A DNA stretch of 48,016 bases from contig JAPOTI010000073.1 in the NCBI GenBank assembly GCA_026709265.1, positions 1-48,016 on the forward strand, read 5' to 3'. A model generated the notes under the pieces. The model saw only the letters and a list, made by a program, of their open reading frames with translations. It was not told the DNA's origin and searched no databases. Shown here piece after piece: positions 8,154-16,476 of the stretch. The DNA comes from Paracoccaceae bacterium. Lineage in GTDB: Bacteria; Pseudomonadota; Alphaproteobacteria; Rhodobacterales; Rhodobacteraceae. Both the position numbers and the translations under genes were made by a program. Numbering within the stretch: the stretch's first letter is position 1; every line of letters starts with the position of its first letter.

Positions 8154-9113
8154 ATGTTAAATCGACTCATCGCAGCCGTCTTCACCGCTGCATTCGGGCT
8201 TGTCGCATCCACGGCAGCATGGGCGGAATATCCTGAAAAACCCATCACAATGATCATCGGCTTCAACGCAGGCGGCGGAACGGACCTCGCGGGACGTGCC
8301 CTTGCAGCGGAGATGTCTGAAATCCTGGGTCAACCGATTGCCGTTGTGAACAAACCAGGTGCTGCGTCAATGATTGCGGCAGGCGATGTCGCGAAGGCAC
8401 GGGCGGATGGCTACACGCTGTGGTTTGGATCTGCTGGCACCTATGTGACCAAGGAGGCCTTGGGCCAAGCGCCGACGCCTTACGGCGAAGGTCTTGAAAT
8501 CATTGGCCTGTCAGGCACTCTGGTCGCAGCCTTGGGTGTGCCGATTGGCAGCCCTTTCACCTCGGTCGAAGACATCGTTGCTGCTGCGCAGGAAAACCCC
8601 GGCACCCTGCGTTGGGCACATAACGGCGTCGGCGCGGCCTTTATGGCTATGGGCCAGGGCTTTGTAACCGCAAACGACCTCGACGTCGTAGGCGTACCTT
8701 TCAAGGGTGCCAAGGGCCTGCGAGAAGCTCTCATCGCGAATCAGGTTGACTTCGGTGTCGTGAACGCGGGTGACCGCCTGCGGTTGGGTGAAGATAAGTT
8801 CACCGTACTCTCGGTCATTGCAGCCGACCGCAGCCAAGTGATCGACAGCGATCTGCCGACTCTTGCCGAACAAGGCATCCCCTTTGTGGAAGTTCCCTCG
8901 CCCGTAGGCCTGTTTGTTCCCGGTGGCACCCCGGACGAGGTCAAGGCAGCCTTGGGTGCGGCCATGGAAGAGGCCACCTCACGCGACAGTTTTGTCGAGG
9001 GTATGGCCAAGCTCTTTATCCCCGCGACCTATCTGAACGCTACCGACGCGGATACTTATGTCAAAGAGCTACAAGGCAATATCCAGGAGATTTTGCCAAA
9101 GCTCCGCAAGTAG
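8154..9113 (+). CDS. TTT transporter substrate-binding protein, TctC/Bug family (module A)
   Basis: Periplasmic solute receptor of a tripartite tricarboxylate-type transporter, 319 residues. A signal peptide spans about residues 1-24, with cleavage after STAAWA. The Bug-family N-terminus follows: YPEKPITMIIGF, NAGGGTDLAGR, and VVNKPGAASMIAA at the ligand-binding loop. The ATG at 8154 has a strong GGGAGG site. Family members bind small carboxylates and many other organic acids, so 'tricarboxylate' should not be read as the substrate. Its position before TctB, TctA and two sulfatases suggests a carboxylated organosulfate or its parent compound. Confidence 0.9.
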   Translation: MLNRLIAAVFTAAFGLVASTAAWAEYPEKPITMIIGFNAGGGTDLAGRALAAEMSEILGQPIAVVNKPGAASMIAAGDVAKARADGYTLWFGSAGTYVTKEALGQAPTPYGEGLEIIGLSGTLVAALGVPIGSPFTSVEDIVAAAQENPGTLRWAHNGVGAAFMAMGQGFVTANDLDVVGVPFKGAKGLREALIANQVDFGVVNAGDRLRLGEDKFTVLSVIAADRSQVIDSDLPTLAEQGIPFVEVPSPVGLFVPGGTPDEVKAALGAAMEEATSRDSFVEGMAKLFIPATYLNATDADTYVKELQGNIQEILPKLRK

Positions 9114-9130
9114 TCACCTTGTACGTCCCG

Positions 9131-9147
9131 CGGGCCCGCGCAGCCCG
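9131..9147 (+). terminator. Possible weak intercistronic hairpin between tctC and tctB (module A)
   Basis: CGGGC - 7-base loop - GCCCG, overlapping a perfect 12-base palindrome CGCGGGCCCGCG at 9129-9140, just after the tctC stop. No T-tract follows, so it would act as an mRNA stabiliser or attenuator rather than a full terminator. Module B has a stronger hairpin at the same place. Confidence 0.3.
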
Positions 9148-9201
9148 TAGGATCCACCTTCTGTTCAATCAGGTGTCCCTATAAGACTGGCCCTCGGTGC
9201 C

Positions 9202-9651
9202 TTGCCGCCCCTTTGCTTCCTGCTGTTTGGCCTCGTAATGGTCTACGGATCGCTCACGATGGAACCAAGCTTTAGCGGCACAAACGAACATCGCTGGGTG
9301 CCCTTGGGCATGTCAATATTCGTCAGTGCGCTGGCAGGCTATCTCATATTGCGTCAGCTTGCCGGGGTTTATCGGGCCGAGGCGAGCCCAATAGATCCAC
9401 AGAGCCTGATGTGCCTGATCCTTCCCTGCGTCGCGCTCCTGGCGCTTTATGCACAAGGCACGATTTGGTTCGGCTACGCGGCCCCAACCTTTGTCAGCGG
9501 CGCGCTGATATTCCGCCTGTTCAGGAACAACTGGCTCTCCAGCCTGATCCAAAGCCTCGTCGCAACACTCGTGCTCTATGTCATCTTCTTCAGACTGCTC
9601 AAGCTCTACAACCCACCGGGTCGTGTGATTGACCTGCAAATCCCGCTCTGA
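9202..9651 (+). CDS. TTT transporter small membrane subunit, TctB family (module A)
   Basis: Small four-helix membrane subunit, about 149 residues, with hydrophobic segments near residues 1-17, 35-52, 67-86 and 110-140. LVMVYGSLTMEPSFSG is typical of the TctB N-terminus. The start is unclear: the frame has no ATG upstream before a stop. TTG at 9202 is used here, CTG at 9187 is an alternative, and the in-frame ATA at 9184, preceding RLALGALPP, lies where a TctB Met would be expected. No good ribosome-binding site is seen. Inefficient initiation or a mutated start is possible. It is followed 9 bases later by tctA. Confidence 0.8.
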   Translation: MPPLCFLLFGLVMVYGSLTMEPSFSGTNEHRWVPLGMSIFVSALAGYLILRQLAGVYRAEASPIDPQSLMCLILPCVALLALYAQGTIWFGYAAPTFVSGALIFRLFRNNWLSSLIQSLVATLVLYVIFFRLLKLYNPPGRVIDLQIPL

Positions 9652-9660
9652 GATGTTGAG

Positions 9661-11172
9661 ATGATCGACCTGCTGAACGGATTTGCAACGCTCTTCTCTG
9701 ACCCGATGGCTTTGCTTTTTGTCGTGGGCGCGGCCGTTGTGGGCGTGCTCGTGGGCGCAACACCCGGGCTGACCTCGGCGGCAGCCATCGCCATGCTGGT
9801 GCCAGTGACACTCTACATGGACCCGCTGCACGCGCTCGCCGCGCTGGTCGTGATCGCCAAGGCGGGGCGGTTTGGCGGCTCTATCGCCGCGATCATGTTC
9901 AACACGCCGGGCACCGCTGCGGCGGCTGCAACCACCCTTGACGGGAACCCGATGAATCGCAACGGCCAGCCCGGCAAGGCACTCAAGACCGCCGCTATCG
10001 CGTCGGCCATCGGTGACTTCATCGGGGACCTCTTGCTGATCTTTGGGGCCGTCTGGATCGCCAGCCTGACAGAACAATTCGGCCCCACCGAATACTTCGC
10101 GGTGTATCTGGCGGCCTTTCTGATAATCTCAACCGTAATCGGCTCGTCGATCATCAAGGGGCTGATTGCGACCGGCGCAGGGATCACCGTCGCCATGATC
10201 GGCCCTGATGCGATGGAAGGAACAATCCGGCTGAGCTTTGGTATCTTTGACCTGAACGCGGGCCTGCATTTGGTACCCCTGCTGATCGGGATGTTTGTGA
10301 TTGCCGAACTCTTGATCCAACTCGAAACCCAATCCAAATCCGAAGGCCCTGTCTCTGTCGTGGGCAAGCTGATTCCCGACGGTGATCGCATCACCCTGCC
10401 GGAGTTCAAGCGAATAATCCCCGTCACCCTGCGTTCCTCGGTCATCGGTTCGGTGATCGGCATCCTCCCGGGGTTGGGATCCTCGGTGGCGGCCTTTGCG
10501 GCCTATGGGCAGGAGAAGACGCGGTCCAGAACCCCCGAGGCCTGGGGTCAAGGTGCCATCGAAGGTGTCGCAGCACCGGAGGCGGCCAATAACGCTGTTT
10601 CGGGTCCGTCGATGATCCCGCTCTTGGCACTTGGCATTCCCGGCTCGACCATCGCGGCGATCATCCTCGGCGTGTTGCTGATCCACGGTATTCAGGTGGG
10701 CCCGGGAATCTTCGAGAACGAGACCTCACGCCAGATTGTTTTTGGGTTCTTCGCCGCGGGTCTCCTGGGTATCCTAACCTATTTCCTGATCGGCTATTTC
10801 GGGGCGGGGTTGATCGGGCGAGTGATTGCCAAGGCCCCGACCAGGATCCTCTTCCCGTATATCTTCCTCACCTGTTTCGTCTCGGCTTATGCAGCGCGCA
10901 CGAATGTCTTTGATGTCTTTGTCATGTGCATCGCGGGGTTCTTTGGATATATCATGCGAAAGGGTGGCTATTCCACCGCTGCTTTCCTGATCGCCTTCGT
11001 TTTGGCCAACGAGGCCGAATTTCGGTTCCGCCAATCGCTGGTTCTGTCGAATGATGGTATCCTGATCTACCTCGAAAAGCCCGTGGCGCTGGCTTTTATC
11101 GGCCTCGCGCTGCTCGTGCTTGTTTTCCAAATCCGACAAAATATGACTGAGCGCTCGGAGAAGGCCCAATGA
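9661..11172 (+). CDS. TTT transporter large membrane subunit, TctA family (module A)
   Basis: Main permease of the transporter, 503 residues and about 12 membrane segments, the normal TctA size. Family motifs are plain: GVLVGATPGLTSA near the N-terminus, KAGRFGGSIAAIMFNTPGTAAAAATTLDG, and in the second half GSVIGILPGLGSSVAAF and EGVAAPEAANNAVSGPSMIPLLALGIPGS. The stop overlaps the next gene's start as ATGA, so the permease and first sulfatase are translationally coupled. This ties the transport substrate directly to sulfatase action. Energy would come from the proton or sodium gradient, as known for the family. Confidence 0.92.
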   Translation: MIDLLNGFATLFSDPMALLFVVGAAVVGVLVGATPGLTSAAAIAMLVPVTLYMDPLHALAALVVIAKAGRFGGSIAAIMFNTPGTAAAAATTLDGNPMNRNGQPGKALKTAAIASAIGDFIGDLLLIFGAVWIASLTEQFGPTEYFAVYLAAFLIISTVIGSSIIKGLIATGAGITVAMIGPDAMEGTIRLSFGIFDLNAGLHLVPLLIGMFVIAELLIQLETQSKSEGPVSVVGKLIPDGDRITLPEFKRIIPVTLRSSVIGSVIGILPGLGSSVAAFAAYGQEKTRSRTPEAWGQGAIEGVAAPEAANNAVSGPSMIPLLALGIPGSTIAAIILGVLLIHGIQVGPGIFENETSRQIVFGFFAAGLLGILTYFLIGYFGAGLIGRVIAKAPTRILFPYIFLTCFVSAYAARTNVFDVFVMCIAGFFGYIMRKGGYSTAAFLIAFVLANEAEFRFRQSLVLSNDGILIYLEKPVALAFIGLALLVLVFQIRQNMTERSEKAQ

Positions 11173-12653
11173 TCCAGCAACCCAATATCCTGCTGATCTA
11201 TGCAGATCAGATGCGCTATGATTGTATGTCGCCCTCCGGCAACAAGGTGGTCAAAACCCCGCATCTGCAACGGCTGGCGATTGAAGGATTGACCTTCAAT
11301 AATGCCTTTTCTTCCTATCCGCTGTGTTGCCCGTTTCGTGCCTCGATGATGACAGGGAAATACGCGCAAGGGCATGGGATGATGCAGAACCATTTCCCTT
11401 TGCGGACGGATCAAGAATTCCTGGCCGAGCGGATGAAGGATGCAGGATACCAGACGCTCTACGTGGGTAAGTGGCATCTGGAGGGTGGGCCAAAGCCTGG
11501 GTTTGTGCCGCCGGAACGGCGATTTGGGTTCGATAAATTCGTTGGGTTCAATCGGGGGCACAATTATCTTGACGGGATCTTTTTCCGCGATACGGATCAA
11601 CCCTATAGATGCCGCCGTTATGAGCCGGATTACCAGACCGACCATATGATCGACTTTATCGATGAGGCAGATCCAGACAAACCCTTCTTGGCCTATCTTT
11701 CCTACGGTCCGCCGCATCACCCCAATGACATGCCTGAACATTGGCGCAAAATGTATGACCCTTCGGAGGTCCCGTTACCAGTGGGCACTCTGCCCCCCGA
11801 AGAGCAAATCCGCATTCAAACCGAACGGGTTGAAATCGATTGCGCAGGCAACATGAAAGCGGCCCTGCGCTCACGCGTGGCCTACGGTATCAAGAAGCAG
11901 TTGGAGCCTGAGACCGAGGCCGAGCAGCGCCAGTTCATCGCCGAGTATTACGCGATGATCTCAAATATCGACCACAATCTGGGGCGGCTTTTGGATCATC
12001 TCGACAGGCGTCGGCTGACCGAAAATACGCTCGTGATCTTCTTTTCAGACCATGGCGACATGCTGGGCGAGCATGGATATTACTGTGGATGCAAGCCTCA
12101 AGGCTACCGCGCGACCTCTCAGGTCCCTTTTCTGTTACGGTTGCCCGGCCGCATCAAGGGCGGCGGCCGGACGGAAGCGATGATCGATGTCGGCGTGGAC
12201 ACGCCGGTGACTTTGCTGAATCTCGCAGGGGCCGCACCCTTTACGGAGGCGCATGGGAAAAGCTACCTCAATGTGCTGGACGGTGGCGCGGATCACAGAG
12301 ATCACGTACGCTATCAAAGCTTCCGCATGAATGACGGGGCTAGGGGTGAATTCACGCCCGTACCCGAACGCGGTATTCGCACCAGGGACTGGCTCTATGT
12401 GCGTCAACCGAACCGTCGCAAGTTTCTGTTTGACCAGCATGCAGATCCATATGAGTTGACCAATCTTGTGGATAGTCTCGAGCATAGTGCCATCATGGAT
12501 GCGTTTGACGCGGATATCAGCGCACACATGGCAGAAACCGGAGATGATTGGGAGATGCACGCCATTTTCCCACCGCCTAACTTCCTGACCCATGAAGAGG
12601 CCAGGTCGCATCTGGAGAATGACCTATTGCCCATCGCAAGTGAGGTGCCCTAA
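11169..12653 (+). CDS. S1-family sulfatase, cytoplasmic, type 1 (module A)
   Basis: Sulfate-ester hydrolase of the formylglycine-dependent S1 family, 494 residues. The formylglycine motif CxPxR is CCPFRASMMTGK (about residues 54-65); the first Cys would be oxidised. Metal-binding and catalytic motifs follow: ILLIYADQMRYD at the N-terminus, VGKWHL, and FFSDHGDMLGEHG. Phe at the fourth motif position, where Ser or Ala is usual, is less common. The protein starts directly with the core (MIQQPNILLIYADQ), so there is no export signal. It closely resembles the sulfatase at 22793-24286 along its whole length (GGPKPGFVPP, RDTDQPYRC, PPHHPNDMPEHWR), so they are paralogs. Its stop overlaps the next sulfatase's ATG. 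Confidence 0.93.
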   Translation: MIQQPNILLIYADQMRYDCMSPSGNKVVKTPHLQRLAIEGLTFNNAFSSYPLCCPFRASMMTGKYAQGHGMMQNHFPLRTDQEFLAERMKDAGYQTLYVGKWHLEGGPKPGFVPPERRFGFDKFVGFNRGHNYLDGIFFRDTDQPYRCRRYEPDYQTDHMIDFIDEADPDKPFLAYLSYGPPHHPNDMPEHWRKMYDPSEVPLPVGTLPPEEQIRIQTERVEIDCAGNMKAALRSRVAYGIKKQLEPETEAEQRQFIAEYYAMISNIDHNLGRLLDHLDRRRLTENTLVIFFSDHGDMLGEHGYYCGCKPQGYRATSQVPFLLRLPGRIKGGGRTEAMIDVGVDTPVTLLNLAGAAPFTEAHGKSYLNVLDGGADHRDHVRYQSFRMNDGARGEFTPVPERGIRTRDWLYVRQPNRRKFLFDQHADPYELTNLVDSLEHSAIMDAFDADISAHMAETGDDWEMHAIFPPPNFLTHEEARSHLENDLLPIASEVP

Positions 12654-14155
12654 TGTCCCGTCCCAACCTTCTCTTGATCGTCACCGACCACTGGCCCGCC
12701 GCGTTGATGGGTGCGACAGGGCATCCAGCAATCCACACGCCCGTGCTGGATCAACTTTGTCGGAACGGCGTACGGTTCACCAACTGTTATTCTGAAACGC
12801 CTGTTTGCCTCCCGGCACGGCGGACCCTGATGACGGGTTGTACGCCAAAGCAACATGGTGACCGCACTTTTCAACCTTACCGTCCGATGGAGCCGCATCT
12901 GCCCACGATGGCGCAGTGTTTCCGCGATGCGGGCTACCAGGCCTACGCCGTGGGCAAAACCCACACCTATCCGCAGCGCGACCGGATCGGGTTTGATGAC
13001 ATCCAGCTCGATGACGAAGGGCGAACGCTCTATGGCGTCACCGATGACTACGAAATCTTTCTGGGCGATCAGGGCTATATCGGTCAGCAATTCGGGCACG
13101 GCATGTCCAACAATGCCTACCAGGCGACCGCTTGGCACCTGCCCGAGCGGGTGCATGCGACGAACTGGGCAACCGATACGATGGCACGCTACGTGCGGCG
13201 GCGCGACCCGAACCGACCGAGCTTTTGGTATCTGGGTTACCGCCACCCGCACCCACCGCTTGTACCACCACAGCGGTTCCTTGATCACTATGCTGATGTT
13301 GAGATCGACATGCCCTTCACGGGCGTCTGGGCAGATGGGAACCTGCCCTATAATCTGCAAGGTGTGCAAGCACGCAACATCTATTCAGAGCGCGAAGTCC
13401 GCTGGGCGCGGCGGGCTTTCTATGCGCTTTGCACCCACATCGACCAACAGGTCGGGGCTTTGATCGGGACAATCCGCGAGGAAGGGATCCTCGACAACAC
13501 GATCATCATGTTCACCTCGGATCACGGCGACATGCTTGGCAACCATGGAATGTGGGCCAAGCAGACCTTCTATGAATGGTCTTCCAATGTGCCGATGGTG
13601 CTGGTCGGAGAGGTAGGAGACAACCGGCTGCCCTTTGGCAGCGTGGACGACCGCATCACTGGCTTGCAAGACGTAATGCCGACACTTCTTGGGCTCGCGG
13701 GAATCGAGACCCCGTCTCATTGCGACGGGCGCTCTATTGTGACTGGTCAACGGCGTGGGTATATCTACGGTGAATTTGGCGAGGCAAGCCATTCATCCCG
13801 GATGATCCGCGATGACCGCTACAAGCTGATCTGGTATCCCTGTGGCAACCACGTGCAGCTCTTTGATCTGGTCGAGGACCCTTACGAGATGACGGATCTC
13901 GGGCGTGACATTGCAAATGCGGAGACTGTTGCACGGCTGATGTCTATCCTTCGGTCCGAGTGTTACGGTTCGGACGAAGCGTGGTGGGACGGGGACACAG
14001 CCATCGGCGAGCCTGGAAAAACCTTCCACCCCGGCTCGAACCGGGGTTTGTCGTTGACCCGTGGCCACCAGTGGCCTGTACCCCCTATCAACAAGAAAGG
14101 CGATATGGTTTTCTTCCCAGAGGCCCCATCAAAGACAACAGACACACCAGTATAA
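12653..14155 (+). CDS. S1-family sulfatase, cytoplasmic, type 2 (module A)
   Basis: Second sulfatase of module A, 500 residues. It begins MSRPNLLLIVTDHWPAA with no signal peptide. The formylglycine motif is CLPARRTLMTG (about residues 46-56). Other core motifs are VGKTHTYPQRDRIGFDD and MFTSDHGDMLGNHG. It is clearly paralogous to the minus-strand sulfatase at 25051-26547: both share a QRDRIGFD segment, a GMSNN segment, RDPN followed by FWYLG, and HPHPPLVPP. It differs strongly from its immediate neighbour, so the two enzymes probably attack different sulfate positions or successive intermediates. Its start codon overlaps the previous stop (TAATG). Confidence 0.92.
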   Translation: MSRPNLLLIVTDHWPAALMGATGHPAIHTPVLDQLCRNGVRFTNCYSETPVCLPARRTLMTGCTPKQHGDRTFQPYRPMEPHLPTMAQCFRDAGYQAYAVGKTHTYPQRDRIGFDDIQLDDEGRTLYGVTDDYEIFLGDQGYIGQQFGHGMSNNAYQATAWHLPERVHATNWATDTMARYVRRRDPNRPSFWYLGYRHPHPPLVPPQRFLDHYADVEIDMPFTGVWADGNLPYNLQGVQARNIYSEREVRWARRAFYALCTHIDQQVGALIGTIREEGILDNTIIMFTSDHGDMLGNHGMWAKQTFYEWSSNVPMVLVGEVGDNRLPFGSVDDRITGLQDVMPTLLGLAGIETPSHCDGRSIVTGQRRGYIYGEFGEASHSSRMIRDDRYKLIWYPCGNHVQLFDLVEDPYEMTDLGRDIANAETVARLMSILRSECYGSDEAWWDGDTAIGEPGKTFHPGSNRGLSLTRGHQWPVPPINKKGDMVFFPEAPSKTTDTPV

Positions 14156-14343
14156 ATCTTCTGCGCAGGTGGTGGGGCTGTGAGGCTGGGGAAATCGACG
14201 TGGAGCTGAGTTGTTGCACTCTTACCAGGCAAGATTCCCTTTCGCGCAATGACAGCAGCGAATACAATATATTGACGATACCATGACACTTTTGTCACGC
14301 CGCCACGCACGTGGTCACGATCTGAGAGAAGTATCTCCAACTT

Positions 14344-15318
14344 CTATAAAGTGTGTTCCGCTGGGTAGACCAATCGGAACCCCATGTGCGACATGCTTGA
14401 ATCAGGTGAAGTTCCCGTGCGCGCTGCAATTCGATAGCGAAAGCAGTAGCTGGCATGGCACAGGAAGGACCCGCCTTTCGAAAGCTTGAAGCCGGTTTTC
14501 CTCGCATGGAACGCGATCACTGATTTTTTCAGGGAGCGCACTTTGAACGGGTCTTTCGTCCACTGCCATACGTTGCCCACCATATTGAAAAGCCCAAATC
14601 CATTCGGCTGGAAAGACCTGGCCGGAGCGGTTCCCATGAATCCGTCCGCGATCGTGTTCAGCCTCGGAAACTCGCCTTGCCAGATGTTGCACGGTAGAAA
14701 CTCGATGTCATCCGGATCTTGATTTCCCCAAGGGTACCGGACATCTCCCAACCCCCCGCGGGCGGCGTGTTCCCATTCGGTCTCAGCGGGCAATCGCCCG
14801 CCTGCCCACCGCGCAAAGGCGACGGCATCGTTCCATGTCACGTGAACAACTGGATGCTCAGGATCCGTGTCTTCGTCACAAAAAGGGCCAAGCGGGCGAT
14901 GCCAGCACGCGCCCTGAACCTGTCGCCACCAGGGCGCAGCCGCAACGGCTTTTGTCGGAGGGACTTCCTTCGAAAGCAAAGCCTCGAAGACCAGTGAGTC
15001 CCCAAGGTTTTCTGCCTCGGTGACGTAACCTGTATTCTCAACAAAACGCGCAAAACGACGATTGGTCACCGTTGCCACATCCATGCGAAACGCTTTCACG
15101 ATCGTGCGCTGCAAGGGACCTTCGCCATCAACCGCGATGATCGGGGTGTCGGTTCCTCTCAAAGAGCGCCCGCCCGGGACATGCACCGTTTCTGCCACGT
15201 CGATCCCGATGCCTTGCCCCGGTTTACAGGTCCAAATTTGATGTCCCGGGGACTCGCCCCTGGAGGCATCGTCGCAGCTTCGCGCCGAAGGTCTATTGGT
15301 GCTGACTGCGTTCTGCAT
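14344..15318 (-). CDS. Formylglycine-generating enzyme (SUMF1/FGE family)
   Basis: Converts the Cys of a sulfatase CxPxR motif to formylglycine, the step every sulfatase here needs. About 324 residues. HVPGGRSLRGTDTP opens the FGE-sulfatase fold, followed by HPVVHVTWNDAVAFARWAG, RLPAETEWEHAARGG and GNVWQWTKDPF. The C-terminal active site is GGSFLCHASYCFRYRIAAR then TSPDSSMSHMGFR. This carries the Cys pair of genuine FGE (CHxSYC), not just the broad SUMF1 fold. The ATG at 15318 overlaps the end of the gntR gene by 26 bases, so it is probably co-transcribed with it. No signal peptide is evident, matching cytoplasmic sulfatases. Confidence 0.92.
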   Translation of the reverse strand: MQNAVSTNRPSARSCDDASRGESPGHQIWTCKPGQGIGIDVAETVHVPGGRSLRGTDTPIIAVDGEGPLQRTIVKAFRMDVATVTNRRFARFVENTGYVTEAENLGDSLVFEALLSKEVPPTKAVAAAPWWRQVQGACWHRPLGPFCDEDTDPEHPVVHVTWNDAVAFARWAGGRLPAETEWEHAARGGLGDVRYPWGNQDPDDIEFLPCNIWQGEFPRLNTIADGFMGTAPARSFQPNGFGLFNMVGNVWQWTKDPFKVRSLKKSVIAFHARKTGFKLSKGGSFLCHASYCFRYRIAARTGTSPDSSMSHMGFRLVYPAEHTL

Positions 15319-16036
15319 AAGCGTTTTCGATGTTCTTAATTGCGTTGGCCAGGTGGTGCCGCAATGCCTTGGAGGCTGCCATGCCATCACGCGCCAAGAG
15401 TGCTTCGACAATATCCTGGTGTTTACGTATCTGCGAGGCTTGATTGGCCATTTGCTTGGCAGACACGAACCGTGCGCGCCATAGTCGCGCATTGAATGTT
15501 CTGTGTGTTTCCGCCAGTGCCGGATTGTCCGCCGCCGCGACAATTGCACTGTGGAACTGCATATCTATGCCAAACAGGCGATAACGGTCCTCGCTTTCGG
15601 CCAGTTCTACCATGTGATCCTGTAATTCCGCGATCTTCTTCAATTCTTCGTCTGTAGCTTTCTGACATGCCAGTTCGCCTGCCAATCCTTCCAGGGCACC
15701 TTGCACATTCAGCCAGTCGGACAGTTGCGATAGTGGCGGGTCTGCCACGTACGGGCGTCGGGTTTCGGAGTAAGACACCAGCCCGTCTATTTCCAACTGC
15801 CGAATGGCTTCTCGTACGGGTGTTCGGCTGATGCCCAGTTTTTCCGATATGTCACGCTCATTCAGGGCTAATCCTGGTGGCAGCTTTTCGAGCAGGATAA
15901 GTTCACGCAGTCTTTCAACCGCCTCCTCTCCGAGACTCGGCCGTTTGGCGAGGCTTTCATTATCGCCTAGAATATCTTTCAGCGAAGCGCCCTGCGCTGC
16001 TGAAGCCATTGCGGAAATCCGACCTTCACTGCTCAA
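15293..16036 (-). CDS. GntR-family regulator, FCD subfamily
   Basis: A 247-residue regulator. The winged helix-turn-helix lies at about residues 35-100 (EEAVERLRELILLEKLPPG, LNERDISEKLGISRTPVREAIRQLE). An FCD ligand-binding domain follows (LFGIDMQFHSAIVAAADNPAL, IRKHQDIVEALLARD, LRHHLANAI), with the Asp/His residues that bind metal and a carboxylate effector in this subfamily. It overlaps the FGE gene. Candidate operators lie 75 bases upstream and in the promoter of TTT operon B. The effector is probably an intermediate of the organosulfate pathway. The first 25 residues are of lower complexity, and a start at the internal Met10 is possible. Confidence 0.9.
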   Translation of the reverse strand: MSSEGRISAMASAAQGASLKDILGDNESLAKRPSLGEEAVERLRELILLEKLPPGLALNERDISEKLGISRTPVREAIRQLEIDGLVSYSETRRPYVADPPLSQLSDWLNVQGALEGLAGELACQKATDEELKKIAELQDHMVELAESEDRYRLFGIDMQFHSAIVAAADNPALAETHRTFNARLWRARFVSAKQMANQASQIRKHQDIVEALLARDGMAASKALRHHLANAIKNIENAYAERSQHQ

Positions 16037-16110
16037 GATTTCACCTCCTCACCACCAGTCTCCAACCCATCTGTTTCAAACGCTCAGGTATAAGATCGAG
16101 CGGCGTATTC

Positions 16111-16121
16111 TGGTATGATAC
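16111..16121. promoter_or_regulatory. Candidate GntR operator upstream of gntR
   Basis: TGGTATGATAC contains the palindrome GTAT-G-ATAC, resembling the TNGTATACNA-like sites of FCD-type GntR regulators. It lies about 75 bases upstream of the gntR start and shares TGGTAT with the inverted repeat before tctC of module B, suggesting autoregulation plus control of module B. Confidence 0.35.
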
Positions 16122-16150
16122 GCGACAAAGCCAGCGGACGATGGCGAATG

Positions 16151-16372
16151 TCCCCACGGAAGTGGCACGCACATCGTTGTGAAACCATTGGCAAGAAGGC
16201 GTCCGGCTTTCTCTTCAAGGATTGGAACAGGCTCTGCGGCCAAGGGCAGATCGTCATCGTCAAAGTCCAGCGCCAATTGCCCCTCCAGTGCTTCGGCAAG
16301 CTCCATCATCTGAGCCACATCGTTCGCCAATACGATGATCCCCGGCGCGCCAAACATCTCGTGCTGAAGCAC
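16151..16372 (-). pseudogene. Fragment of an aldehyde dehydrogenase (2-oxoglutarate-semialdehyde dehydrogenase type)
   Basis: A minus-strand stretch of about 74 codons matches the C-terminal part of NADP-type aldehyde dehydrogenases that oxidise 2-oxoglutarate semialdehyde: LQHEMFGAPGIIVLANDVAQ, MMELAEALEGQLALDF, and VPILEEKAGRLLANGF. The catalytic Cys/Glu region and all of the N-terminus are absent, and similarity is lost abruptly on both sides. It is a dead remnant. Such enzymes end non-phosphorylated sugar-acid pathways, in keeping with the dehydratase fragment next to it. Confidence 0.75.
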
Positions 16373-16476
16373 GGGGAAAGAACTGCTCGGAAAAATTAGC
16401 AAGAATCCATAAACCACAAACCCCGCAGTCGATGGTGAAGTATAGCGCGTCAATCTGGGTGAGAGGTGCGCGTCAA

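Noticed and set aside
8154-11172. Naming the transporters as citrate/tricarboxylate importers
   Set aside because: The Tct family has very broad ligands and the sulfatase context argues against assuming tricarboxylate.
12460-12480. Other DnaA-box-like sequence (TTGTGGATAG) within a sulfatase
   Set aside because: Imperfect, inside a coding region and far from the divergent junction.
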